Assembly: GCA_022579005.1 (NCBI GenBank)
Contig: MU401533.1
Span: 62,001 to 126,000 of the forward strand
Length of the DNA stretch: 64,000 nt
Direction: 5' to 3'
Origin: Poronia punctata
Taxonomy: Eukaryota; Ascomycota; Sordariomycetes; Xylariales; Xylariaceae
The notes under the pieces are model-generated. The model was not told the origin of the DNA and ran no database searches. It saw only the letters and a program-made list of their open reading frames with translations. Made by a program: the position numbers and the translations under genes. Every line of letters begins with the position of its first letter. Position 1 is the stretch's first letter. Positions 48,153-57,686 of this stretch are shown here, in pieces.

Positions 48153-50467
48153 ATGGCGCAAAGGTAACAAGATCGCTGTAATTCGTTTTCCTTAAAGCCG
48201 TACTAAATGTGTGTGTCTAGACAGGTTCTCATGCTCGGTGCGGGGTTCGTGACGCGACCTACATTGGACATCCTTAGCGACGCCGGTGTTAAAGTGACTG
48301 TTGGTAAGTTCCGGGCAGCTTTCTTTGGGAATATTGCGTTTTGTATACTGACGATTAAAAAGCCTGCCGAACCCTTGAAAAGGCACAAGAGCTGTCAAAG
48401 GGCGTCAAGAATGCCCACCCCATCTCCCTCGACGTCACTGACGAGAAGGCTCTCGACGCCGAGGTCGCGAAGAACGAGCTAGTCATCTCCCTCATCCCGT
48501 ATACCTTCCACGCCACGGTTATCAAGAGCGCCATCAGACAGAAGAAGCATGTTGTCACCACCAGCTATGTCTCGCCTGCTATGATGGAGCTTGATCAACA
48601 ATGCAAGGACGCCGGTATCACTGTCATGAACGAGATCGGCCTCGACCCTGGTATCGATGTAAGAAAGCTCTACGCATATACACAATCCCTTTTTCGTTTG
48701 CAGTTTCAGGGCTCTAGCTAGGATATACACGACTAACATCGTACTTCTTGCAGCACTTGTACGCTGTCAAGACCATCTCCGAGGTCCATGAAGCTGGCGG
48801 AAAGATTCTCTCTTTCTTGTCTTACTGTGGTGGTCTTTGTGCTCCTGGTACGCGTAAAGCATGAAGATTTGGCTAGTTCATACTCACTAACAACTGTCAA
48901 ACCAGAGGACTCTGGCAATCCCCTTGGATACAAATTCAGTTGGTCATCAAGGTATACATACCACGACATTTTGCTGTCCTCCCCCAGGTTTTCAATCCCG
49001 CGAATCTAACGTGGAATAGGGGTGTGCTTTTGGCCCTACGAAACAACGCCAGCTACTACAAGGATGGCAAGGTGGTTAATGTCGCCGGCCCCGAACTCAT
49101 GGCTGAGGCCAAACCCTACCCGATCTACCCCGGCTTTGCATTCGTCGCCTACCCGAACAGAGATTCTACTCCTTACAAGGAGCGATACAATATCCCAGAG
49201 GCCCAGACCATCATCCGTGGCACCCTCAGATACGCTGGATTCCCGTAAGGAGCCTTGACAATCTTATAAGGAAACGATACTAATACTTCGCTATATAGTG
49301 AATTCATTAAGTTGCTAGTCGACAGTGAGTGCCCCTGTCTAGTTTGGCGGACCATTCTCGTATGCCCATACATAGCATGCTATTGTGGAAAACCAATGCG
49401 AAGCACAAGACCCCGGGACCAGCATCATAGGTACCTTGGCTGACAATGAATATTTAGTGGGCTTCCTGAGCGACGAGGAAACCCCTGCGCTGAAGGAGGC
49501 GATTGCCTGGAAAGATGCTACACAGAAAATCCTGGGAGCGGCAAGCAATAGCGAACAGTATCTAGTCGCCGCTATTACCAGCAAGGCCTCCATAAAGAGT
49601 CAGGAGGAGACCGAGCGGCTTCTTGCAGGTCTTCGGTGGATCGGCGTGGTAAGTCAACTTTGTGGTCTCTATTTTTCGTATATCTTGCATGGGAGTGGCG
49701 CTAACAACCTTGCATAGTTCTCTGATGAGAAGATCACCCCCAAGGGCAACCCACTTGACACCCTTTGTGCCACCTTGGAGAAGAAGATGCAGTTCGAAGA
49801 GGGCGAGCGCGGTAAGCAACATCAGAGAGATCTAGTTTTTCCTGGCTCGGAATGGACATCTAATCGGCGTTGTAGATCTCGTCATGCTTCAGCACAAGTT
49901 TGAGATTGAGAACAAGGACGGCAGCAAGGAGACGAGAACTTCGACACTATGCGAATACGGTGCTCCGGTTGGATCAGGCGGCTACTCGGCGATGGCGAAA
50001 TGGTACGTAAAAGCTCTTTGCCTGCCTCCCCTTTCTCTGTAACACTTACCAGATTTGACTAACTCCTGGTTATAGTAAGTGCGGAGATTTGGTCTGATTA
50101 TGGCCGGTAGTGAATGAGACTCGACTAACCTGATTTTTAACTTGAATCGTAGTGGTCGGTGTGCCATGCGCCGTTGGTAAGTTTCCCTGTATCCCAATTC
50201 CATCACAGTTTATGCTTGCCATGGTTGTAAAGCAAGCTATGTGCGCATATGCTAATAATATTCTCCTCATAGCCGTCCAGCAAGTTCTAGACGGCGTGAT
50301 CTCCCAGAAGGGCGTTCTTGCGCCAATGAGTCCTGAGATCAACAATCCGTTAATCAAGGAGTTGAAGGAGAAGTATGGGTAAGTTATACTTGTCACGAAC
50401 CCCTCAAAATAATGCCGATATTGACACCCTCTTCAGCATCGAATGCAAGGAAAAGGTCATCGCATAG
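48153..50467 (+). CDS. LYS9: Saccharopine dehydrogenase (NADP+, L-glutamate-forming), 13 exons, one twin intron
   Basis: This enzyme forms saccharopine from aminoadipate semialdehyde and glutamate in fungal lysine synthesis. Exons: 48153-48163, 48221-48303, 48363-48658, 48754-48847, 48906-48951, 49020-49244, 49299-49324, 49458-49648, 49718-49811, 49876-50001, 50153-50176, 50273-50378, 50437-50467. They sum to 1353 nt, 450 aa, the family length. Landmarks: dinucleotide motif VLMLGAGFVTRPTLDIL, NEIGLDPGIDHLYAVKTI, SFLSYCGGLCAPEDSGNPLG, YKFSWSSRGVLLALRNNASY, LVGVPCAVAVQQVLDGVISQ. Every joint restores conserved protein. Between exons 10 and 11 a simple intron gives a frameshift; the frame closes only as a twin intron (see separate entry). 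Very small exons (11, 24, 26 and 31 nt) are unusual. The 133-bp seventh intron is long for this gene. Confidence 0.93.
50002..50152 (+). other. Spliceosomal twin intron (stwintron, [D1,2] type) in LYS9
   Basis: The internal intron is 50003-50075 (73 bp): GTACGT, branch GACTAAC, acceptor TTATAG. Its removal joins G50002 to TAAGT (50076 on), creating a canonical GTAAGT donor. The external intron is then G50002 plus 50076-50152 (78 bp), with CTCGACTAACC branch and CGTAG acceptor. After both steps the exon reads GCG AAA T|TG GTC GGT, Met-Ala-Lys-Leu-Val-Gly, the conserved family sequence. Splicing 50003-50152 in one step gives AAATG|TGG and a frameshift. Confidence 0.85.
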
Positions 50468-50833
50468 AATGGGAGCAGGAAAATGGTCTTAGATTGTCTA
50501 TGCTGCAAGCGTTATGTCCGCAAGCTAGAATTAAAAAGTGCAATGTGCACCGGTGGAAACAGGATGTTTTGCTTGATTTAATCACGCACGACTTCGAGCC
50601 TCTTAGAATAGCGCAAGATGTAAAAGTTCACTCATGGTTGCTTTTAAGTGGTGAGAGAAAAGCCGATTATGTGTTTCGGTGCAGTATGAAGTGGGTAGAT
50701 CTAGCATCCGGAATCTGAAGGAAAGGTTGCCAAATTAGAGTCAATTCCCAAATGTCCCTTTATATGAAGGGTCTTACGCCACCAATCTGCAACGAAGCGT
50801 GACCCACTCACGGGTATCACAGTTTCAATCCAC
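50468..50833. other. Intergenic between LYS9 and tRNA-Ala
   Basis: About 365 bp. The frame at 50443-50718 overlaps the last LYS9 exon and is not supported as a gene. Confidence 0.5.
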
Positions 50834-50905
50834 GGGCTTGTGGTTTAGTGGTATAATACTCCCTTAGCATGGGAGTGGTCCGGGGTTCGATTCCCCGCGA
50901 GTCCA
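50834..50905 (+). tRNA. tRNA-Ala(AGC)
   Basis: Acceptor GGGCTTG pairs with CGAGTCC (two G-U pairs) and the discriminator is A. The anticodon stem CTCCC/GGGAG encloses the loop TTAGCAT, anticodon AGC. The T arm GGGGT(TCGATTC)CCC folds. The length is 72 nt with no intron. T-rich sequence follows from ~50938. Confidence 0.93.
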
Positions 50906-51258
50906 ACATTGAAGGTTCAATTCCTTCTGTACCAAACTTTTTTGTCTTTTTTTCTTCCCCCAATAAAGTTCATTTACCTGGTACTTTTTCAGTCGGCGTT
51001 TTTGCTCTCCTTCTTTCCCTTGCCAAATTGAAGTTGAAATTGGCCAAGGACTTGTTTTTTTGTCGCAAGCCAGAAAATTACGTGTAGTACGAGCAACACT
51101 ACCTGCCCATGGGTGTGGGCAATGACTCCCAATTCTTCTGTTACTCGTACGTAGGTTATCCGACGCGCGACCTACCTACGTGCACATTCCTACCAACCGA
51201 CCAACCAACCAACTACAAACCTCCCACACGACGACAAGTAAAGGAAAAAAACAACAAA
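50906..51258. other. Intergenic, promoter of GPI15
   Basis: About 350 bp holding the tRNA-like fragment, the T-rich terminator of tRNA-Ala and a CCAACCAACC-rich leader before GPI15. Confidence 0.5.
50911..50934 (+). other. tRNA 3'-end-like fragment behind tRNA-Ala
   Basis: GAAGG-TTCAATT-CCTTC forms a perfect 5-bp T stem with a 7-nt T loop of the TTCRANT form, followed by TGTACCA. There is no matching 5' half nearby, so this is not a tRNA gene. It resembles the 3' end of an AT-rich, mitochondrial-type tRNA. Confidence 0.5.
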
Positions 51259-51810
51259 ATGTTAACAACAACACCCTACCTCCGAATCCGGCACCCGTCC
51301 CCCACAGCCGTCGAATTCACCGTGACGACGCAACCCGCGAACCAACGCACCACGTACCGTATAATCAACCTCTTGCGCGTGATCCTCGGCATCGCGATCC
51401 TGTACTACTGCCACTCGTGCTTCTACTTTGTCCCGCAGCATGCCGCTGCCTACGTGGCGGTGGTGTTATACATGCTCTCGCTGCGTCTACACACGGAGGA
51501 ATCGCTCCTGGTCTTGCGCGGCCTGGGCATCCAGACGAGCTCGAGTAAAGGGAATATGCTATCCGGGGCGGCGACGACGAGGTTCATACCGACGGAGAAG
51601 ATCCAGGATGTCCTGATCAACGAGGCGTTCCACGGGTTCGGGGTCAGGTGTTGTTTGGTGGTGGTGGTGGATGGGGAGAGGGATGTCGTGGTGGTTTTTC
51701 AGAAGTTGTTGCCTAGGGCGGAGATTGTCGAGAGGGTTTGGAAGGGGGTGAGGGAGTGTCTTTATGAGAGGGGGAATGTTGGTGTTGGGATTGGGGATGG
51801 GAAAGGGTGA
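51259..51810 (+). CDS. GPI15: GPI-GlcNAc transferase subunit PIG-H/Gpi15
   Basis: This accessory subunit belongs to the ER enzyme complex that adds GlcNAc to phosphatidylinositol, the first step of GPI-anchor synthesis. The single exon encodes 183 aa from ATG 51259; the frame upstream to 51109 lacks support. Two hydrophobic helices (RIINLLRVILGIAILYYC, AAYVAVVLYMLSLRLH) form a hairpin. The PIG-H domain follows: EESLLVLRGLGIQTSS, RFIPTEKIQDVLINEAFHGF, RCCLVVVVDGERDVVVVFQK, LLPRAEIVERVWKGVRECLY. The protein is somewhat shorter than many fungal PIG-H proteins, but the domain is complete. It converges with DEG1 309 bp downstream. Confidence 0.9.
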   Translation: MLTTTPYLRIRHPSPTAVEFTVTTQPANQRTTYRIINLLRVILGIAILYYCHSCFYFVPQHAAAYVAVVLYMLSLRLHTEESLLVLRGLGIQTSSSKGNMLSGAATTRFIPTEKIQDVLINEAFHGFGVRCCLVVVVDGERDVVVVFQKLLPRAEIVERVWKGVRECLYERGNVGVGIGDGKG

Positions 51811-52119
51811 GGGGTTGGGTTTTCTGCTACTTTACTTAATTGTAACGGAGATGAATATTTTGTTGATACTTTGATTGATTCACTGGGAGCATATATATAT
51901 AGCATGGTGTTTAAGGGGAATTTCTGCTTTTTTTCTTCTTCTTCTATCTTTTGTTCAGATGTTCATGATACCCCTTTTGATAGATAGCCATCCTCGCGCT
52001 ATGATACATGCATGCATGCATGCAGCCTTGTCATGACAAGGAACTTATCAAAATCCTATTCTAATCTAACCTAGAAAGAAAGAAAAATCGGCCTTTACGA
52101 AAACCGACGTCTTTTTTAC
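51811..52119. other. Intergenic between convergent GPI15 and DEG1
   Basis: About 310 bp. CATG repeats (52006-52022) are followed by a perfect 16-bp palindrome at 52026-52041 (CCTTGTCATGACAAGG), possibly a shared 3'-end structure. Confidence 0.5.
52026..52041. repeat. Perfect 16-bp palindrome between convergent genes
   Basis: CCTTGTCATGACAAGG lies 79 bp beyond the DEG1 stop and 216 bp beyond the GPI15 stop. It directly follows CATG repeats. Confidence 0.6.
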
Positions 52120-54141
52120 CTACTCGGCGGTAGTGGCAGCAGCAGCAGCAGCAGCCTTCGCTCTCGCCTCCATCCTCTTCTGCCATTTAGCTTCAATCAA
52201 CTGCGCCACGCTATCATACCCTTGTCTCTGCGCATCCTTCTCGTACGTCTCCTGCGGCGAAAGAACCCTCTCCCTCCTGAGCAGAGGCACATATTTCCCT
52301 ACTGTCCGCGCCGTATTCCCGCCCTCGAAAGCCTGCGCACTGTTGGACGGTGGGGTCCGGCGCGCCGCCTCTTTATTCCGACGTAGAGAAATGTCCGTCT
52401 TGGAAGTGATGACGTTGAGGAGCTGGCTAGCGAGTAGCTCGTCCATCTTGCGCTCGCGCCACTGTTCCCAGACATGATCGACTAGGCCGGAGCGGCCGTA
52501 AGCGAATAGTGGGTTCTCCTCGCCCTGATATACCCAGTCCAAGCCGTCCGTCACCGTCGAGCCGGCGGCGGCGGCGGCGGCGGAGGCATCATCCTTGTTG
52601 GGGAAGATGCAATCCCATAACACGAGAGGCAGGTCGCTGGCGAGGTTATACACCGGCCGTCGCGGCTCGGCCTCGATGTCGAGTAATCTGTCGATGATGG
52701 AGGGGTCTTCGTATCCCTGGCCGACTAGGAAGAGAACAGAGATCATACATCTGATCTGATGCCATAGGAAAGCGGACCCGCGTACGTGAAAGTAGTACAC
52801 TTTTGGATACCCCATCCTCGTCTCTTCCTCGGATGATGACGACGAGACTGCTGTTGTGCTGCCGGGCCGGAGTTCCGGCTTCGAGAGATGGGGCATCGCC
52901 GTCTGATCGCCGGAGAACTCGACAATGTCGCTCTCGTAGATGCGGCGCTTGAAACTCTGCATCTGCTTGGAAGCGTCGATATGGCAGAAATTGCGAAAGT
53001 CATTCAGACCTTCGAATTTCTTGGCCGCGGCACGCATGGCGTCTATATCTAACCAGCCGGCCTTGTTGCTGTGCGTCTTGTTGTTTGCCGGGTTCTCCAT
53101 GCTGTCTGGGATGGGCGAGTAAGCCGGTTGTGTGAAGAAATAACGGTATTGCCTCTCGCGACAGTGATGTCTTGCGGAGAAATCGGCTGGCGTGGTGGGA
53201 CACCAGGCCAATACCCTGATATCGGGCGGTAAGAGTCTGTTGAGCACTCGCGCGTAAGGTACCTCGTCTATGAAGTCGTCGAACTCGCGCTTCGGAGGAG
53301 CGGCAGCAGCAGCAGCGTCACCGACGTCTTCTTCTCCTTCTTGAGCCGATACCACCACTTCTTCTTCTTCTTCTTCCGTGGGCTCTGTCTCCTCCTCCTT
53401 GGGTAGAGGTCGATTACTCCTCATCCTAATACCGATGACTTGTCCGAAAGCGCTCACGCCACGATCTGTCCGGCCACATTTCGAATAATCCCAGGGGTCA
53501 AAGTTGACTTCGTCGGGGTTCTGAGGAGAGATGAGACATCCCTTGACCAGAGCTTTCCACAACTCCTCCTCGACAGTGGGGATATTCGAACTAGCCTGGT
53601 ACTCGAAACCGCCATAGTTCTTGCCCAGGTATGCGATCTTGAGCGCGACGAGACGGGTAGAGTACTTTGATAAGTCGAACGAGCGAGTTTTTTTGCTCTC
53701 GGGCGTATTTTTATTTTTATTTTTATTTTTCGACGCCCCTTTTCGTTCTTTTTCCTCTTCCGTCTCTGCTAATGAAGCTGCCACCCTTTCTGTTGCTGGT
53801 TCTGTTGTTGTTGTTTTTGCTGTTGTTGCTGGCTTTTTATTATTATTATTACTATGTGTCTCGAGCTGTCGCTCCAGATACTCTATGCGCTTGAGTAGAC
53901 CTTCCCTTGTAAGCCGACTATACCTATCAGCAGGCCCATCGCCACCAGAAGGCTGGGAGGACATTTTGATAGTCGTCTTCTTTTTCACGCTCGGTAGGGT
54001 GGGAGTGGTGGAGAAGTTAAAACTACTGCATGGCGGCGCTGCTGCAGCAGGTTTAGTAGGTGGTAGTTGCAGGTGGTGTGGTTGTGGGTGTGGGCGCAAT
54101 CGCAATCGCAAACTACGGCTTGCGCCGGAGAGGGACCACAT
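52120..54141 (-). CDS. DEG1: tRNA pseudouridine synthase 3 (Deg1/Pus3)
   Basis: This TruA-family enzyme makes pseudouridine at positions 38 and 39 of tRNA anticodon arms. The single exon encodes 673 aa from ATG 54141. Catalytic motif CGRTDRGVSAFGQV has Asp226. Other landmarks are RLVALKIAYLGKNYGGFEYQ, NRLLPPDIRVLAWCPTTPAD, FSARHHCRERQYRYFF, LNDFRNFCHIDASKQMQSFK and VRGSAFLWHQIRCMISVLFL. Two low-complexity inserts are present: Asn/Lys-rich around 98-146 and a Glu-rich run before the insertion KREFDDFIDEVPYARVLN. The N-terminus MWSLSGASRSLRLRLRPHPQ looks like a mitochondrial presequence, and a second Met at residue 60 (53964) begins a cytosolic-looking form. Pus3 in yeast modifies both cytoplasmic and mitochondrial tRNAs. 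Confidence 0.95.
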   Translation of the reverse strand: MWSLSGASRSLRLRLRPHPQPHHLQLPPTKPAAAAPPCSSFNFSTTPTLPSVKKKTTIKMSSQPSGGDGPADRYSRLTREGLLKRIEYLERQLETHSNNNNKKPATTAKTTTTEPATERVAASLAETEEEKERKGASKNKNKNKNTPESKKTRSFDLSKYSTRLVALKIAYLGKNYGGFEYQASSNIPTVEEELWKALVKGCLISPQNPDEVNFDPWDYSKCGRTDRGVSAFGQVIGIRMRSNRPLPKEEETEPTEEEEEEVVVSAQEGEEDVGDAAAAAAPPKREFDDFIDEVPYARVLNRLLPPDIRVLAWCPTTPADFSARHHCRERQYRYFFTQPAYSPIPDSMENPANNKTHSNKAGWLDIDAMRAAAKKFEGLNDFRNFCHIDASKQMQSFKRRIYESDIVEFSGDQTAMPHLSKPELRPGSTTAVSSSSSEEETRMGYPKVYYFHVRGSAFLWHQIRCMISVLFLVGQGYEDPSIIDRLLDIEAEPRRPVYNLASDLPLVLWDCIFPNKDDASAAAAAAGSTVTDGLDWVYQGEENPLFAYGRSGLVDHVWEQWRERKMDELLASQLLNVITSKTDISLRRNKEAARRTPPSNSAQAFEGGNTARTVGKYVPLLRRERVLSPQETYEKDAQRQGYDSVAQLIEAKWQKRMEARAKAAAAAAATTAE

Positions 54142-54441
54142 ACGCTCGCCCTTTTTAAACTTTCTCGATAATGGATGAATGTACAGTTAGAGTAAGTAAG
54201 ATATACAGGGTTATAGAATATGAAATCTTATAATCATATTTAAAAATGAACAATCTATCTCGTTCTTATATCGTATTGCAAATAACTTTTCAGCATGTAA
54301 AGAAGATTAAAATCAAGGGGTTAAAAGGTATCTCTTTTCCAGGAGAAAGTTCTTATCGATAATCGCTCCTCACTGTGTGTGTGTGGTTCGCCCGCATCCA
54401 CCCGCTCTAGCCTCTCACCATGTCGAGCGTCTTGGAAACAA

Positions 54442-54451
54442 CTCTGGTTGC
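54442..54451. repeat. Left target-site duplication CTCTGGTTGC
   Basis: Exact 10-bp match to 54881-54890 on the other side of the element. Confidence 0.8.
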
Positions 54452-54880
54452 GGGGCACATTCCCGTACTATAGTTTTCACTATCTGCGCAGTAGGCTAAG
54501 CCTAAATAGGTATAACCGGACGACCTGCCCTATTATATATAAGGATTTGACAGCAAGGTGGAGCCCGCCTTGTAGAGTCCCAGGTACCTACCTATAGATA
54601 AACATAGGTACAACATAGAGGTCTACGGTTTGCTGTAAATTAATTGTTATTTGCAACCTAAAAAAAAAAAAAAAAAAAAAGTTTGGAGGGAGGGGGGCTA
54701 TGTCGACATCTCTCTATAGCACATATCAACATGCAAGCGTTTAAATAAAACAACCATGTTATATAAAATAACTTTGCATTTAGTCAAGCCAGGAGGTAGA
54801 TACATTAAGGCGCTGGCGAACCATTTTAGGCTTAGCTTACTGCGCAGATAGTGAAAACTATAGTACGGGAATGTGGCCTG
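54452..54880. mobile_element. Mutator-like MITE (429 bp, ~55-bp TIRs, 10-bp target duplication)
   Basis: Terminal inverted repeats at 54452-54506 and 54825-54880 share CACATTCCCGTACTATAGTT and continue through TTTTCACTATCTGCGCAGTA to AAGCCTAAA, with about three mismatches. CTCTGGTTGC is duplicated directly outside both ends (54442-54451 and 54881-54890). A 9-11-bp target duplication with long TIRs fits the Mutator (MULE) superfamily. The interior holds a poly-A run (54660-54680) and no transposase, so it is non-autonomous. Confidence 0.8.
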
Positions 54881-54890
54881 CTCTGGTTGC
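54881..54890. repeat. Right target-site duplication CTCTGGTTGC
   Basis: Exact 10-bp match to 54442-54451 on the other side of the element. Confidence 0.8.
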
Positions 54891-55017
54891 TCATACACTT
54901 ACTTGTATATACGAGTATGCACACCATCATCTCACGTTTGTTACTTACATCCAAATAGTAGCACAGCTTTAATCTTATAGTCTTTAATATACAGAAAAGA
55001 TACTCTCATAGAAAACA

Positions 55018-55812
55018 ATGTCAGAACATACTATCAAAGTACTCTTGGTGGGCGATGCAAAAGTAGGAAAGACAACATTTCTATCGTGCGTCAATCAAAC
55101 ACCTTACCTTATCTATCCATTTAATTAATGTCAATCCGGCATATACATATGGTTATAGGCTACGACCACCGTATTAATATATAACTTGGAGGAACAGTCG
55201 AATCAGCAAAGGAGGACACGCCCTCGAAGGCAGAGTACCAATCACTCTATTACGAGACATAGACCAACCATTCATCTTCGAAGTGCGAAATAACAGGGGC
55301 CGAAAAGTCCACCGTCTCGAATTCTACGATACCAACGGTCCCGAGAACTGGCGACTATTACGTCCGGACTTGGTACTTATATGTTATGACATAAGCCAGA
55401 GAACGAGTCTCATCAACATGGAACAAGTCGTCAGTACGCCCAAATCCCACCCCCATCATCATCTCATATCCTTCCCCTTTACCCTTACCCTCTTCTAACC
55501 CGAGGGCGGAAAAAAAAACCGTAGTGGATCAAAGATATCCTGAGTACCTTCCACAACACGAATGCCCATCTCCCCATCATAGTCGTCGGTCTCAAGAGGG
55601 ACCTGAGGTCCGTAACAGACCCCAACGGAATCATATACCCAGAGGAAGGATATAAAGTCTCCCAGGCCATGAGGGCAGATAAATATGTCGAGTGTTCCGC
55701 CGTGACGGGCGAATTGCTCAAGTTGGCTTTCGAGGAGATTTGTAACACGGCTGTGGAAGTCGCTACTTCTGAAACGGGCGGGCAGAGTGAGGGCGGTTGT
55801 GTCGTGTCGTGA
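55018..55812 (+). CDS. Atypical Rho-family small GTPase
   Basis: Three exons (55018-55085, 55198-55429, 55525-55812) with introns of 112 and 95 bp give 195 aa in frame. G1 is LLVGDAKVGKTTFLS (P-loop intact). The third exon has VVGLKRDLR (G4 position, where TKxD is usual), VECSAVTGELLKLAFEEI (G5) and a C-terminal CVVS CAAX box for prenylation. These features and the length place it with Rho-type GTPases. The switch I region lacks the usual effector sequence: after HALEGRVPITLL it differs strongly. G3, normally DTAGQE, reads DTNGPEN, so the catalytic Gln is Glu. It may be a slow or non-hydrolysing paralogue. It is not one of the standard Rho1-4/Cdc42/Rac orthologues that I can identify. Confidence 0.85.
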
Positions 55813-55952
55813 TTGATTGGCCAATCGATCGATGGAGGCGTAGGTAGATGGATGGATGAACTGGCATTCTGCGTGTCCGACAATATATGTAAATTTTTAT
55901 TTTCGTTTTTGTTTTTGTCTTTCGTTTTGTTTTATTTGGGCAACGGGCGTAA

Positions 55953-56520
55953 TCACGACCCATCCTCAGCCGTTTCCATAGCATCTCCATCTCCATCTCC
56001 ATCTCCATCATCATCCTCCCCTTCCTCCTGCGGTGGAAACTGTCCAAGAACCTCAATAATAATCCCAAGAATCTCTTCCTGTTTCTGCTCATCATATCGT
56101 CCCTCCATATGCTCCAGAATAGCATTAAGCGCGGCAATAGTCGTAGGCCGCAAGTTCACAAACATGATGCACTCCCCCTTTGTGATATTATACGGCCGCA
56201 ACTTATCAAGCAGTACCGGGATGGCCTCGACGTTGAATGGTGCCGGTTTCTGGCTCAGAGGTCCAGGATATGTCTCCAGGTAATTTATCATCTGTTCATT
56301 TTTCATCATGAGTTTTTTTTTTTTTTTTTTTTTTTTTTTCAATGGTTTGAGTAAATGGGGGGAAGAAAGAAAGTAAAATAAAACTTACTTCTTTCCGCAC
56401 CGTCTCCAAATTCGCCGGACCGCGGCGTTTCTCCGTCTGATATTGCCTTGCCTGCTCCGTCAGGAATGAATAGACCTCGACATTGGTCAAGACGGCGTTT
56501 TGTGCTTCGAGAATCCTCAT
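55953..56520 (-). CDS. RPC17: RNA polymerase III subunit C17/RPC9 (CGRP-RCP family)
   Basis: This stalk subunit of RNA polymerase III pairs with C25 and contacts TFIIIB at initiation. Exon 1 is 56520-56389 and exon 2 is 56291-55953, around a 97-bp phase-0 intron that contains a T27 homopolymer (56313-56339); the product is 156 aa. Signatures are MRILEAQNAVLTNVEVYSFL, KRRGPANLETVRKE at the exon joint, INYLETYPGPLSQKP and LLDKLRPYNITKGECIMFVN. The C-terminus EDDDGDGDGDGDAMETAEDG is acidic and made by a CCATCT repeat. It converges with the Rho-like gene (140 bp between stops). Confidence 0.95.
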
Positions 56521-57384
56521 TTTTGTTTAGACGTCAGAAGCGAATTGTCGAATCTCCACCGATCTCCTACAGTTCAGATATTGTGAGTTGTATTATCAGG
56601 AAATGTTATTATGGTTGGAAATCTAAAGTTGTCTTGAGGTAGGTATTCGACCAGAGGTAGATTGAGATATTGAGTTGGACCCCGAAGATATACAGTGTGT
56701 AAGAATTTAGGAAGCATTCTAGCACTGTCTATCACTGATAACTCTAGACGTCGGACTGATACGGTCTGGGTAGCTCGACACCTCATCATCATTTCATTGG
56801 AAACACCGTCTATTCACCTACGAGTACACCGGGCAGCCACCTTGGGCAATTGATATCATCCCTGTGACATTAACTTTGTGTTATTAAGCCTCGTTATTTT
56901 AAGCTTTACTTAAAAACCAGAACTAGCACAATTGTCAATACGGAAGGAAAGGCGAAGCTTGAGAAGCTCTTTTGAGCTTAGCTACAGGTCTTCAGGGGAT
57001 TCATATCAGACAAGCAGCCAGTCATGCAGAAGTTAACGATGATAAGTTCTTTAATTGTAAAGAGGTCCGACAGTAGTTAAGCTAATTACACTTTTCAACG
57101 CATGAACCGAAGCAAACGCCGTCAAGCGGTTGGCATATTGTACGATGTGCTACCGCATTAATCGTGGTATTCTCAAATACCCTAGGTTCATTCCTATCTC
57201 GTCTCGCAAAAAGGTGTAGCACCTCCCTCGGACAATAAACGAACCAATTGCCGTTTTCCAGTTCCATTCTAGGCGCCGAATATCATGTAAAAGTGCACCT
57301 CACACATAAGACCTCATTCCATGTCTGAAGTTGGCAGCGTAACCCTGGGTCGCGTTAATCAGAATCAGTGGCCGTTTTCATTAT
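56521..57384. other. Intergenic between RPC17 and p23
   Basis: About 860 bp holding the RPC17 promoter and the p23 3' flank. The small frame at 57082-57267 has no support. Confidence 0.6.
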
Positions 57385-57653
57385 TTACTCGGGCTTCTTG
57401 GCGTCTTCCTTAGAGTCGCCGCCTTCGCCTGCAAGCGCCGGCATCTCGTCATCGTCCTCCTCCTCGTCATCCTCTCCCTCCTCGCCGAAGCCAGCGCCGC
57501 CAGCGCCACCCAGCTTCGAGAAGTCAATTCCGCCGAAATCACCGCCGCCTGTGAGGGAAATCGTCAGTTCATTCCATTCTCATTAAACAATAGAAGTAGG
57601 CGCAAGCAGCTGCTTGGGAAAATAGGAAAATATGGGGATGGCAGTTACGTACC

Positions 57654-57686
<33 letters not shown>

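Larger units (their letters stand above)
54142..55017. other. Bidirectional promoter region of DEG1 and the Rho-like gene, with an inserted element
   Basis: About 880 bp between divergent genes. A 429-bp element with terminal inverted repeats occupies 54452-54880. The rest is AT-rich and shows no gene. Confidence 0.7.
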
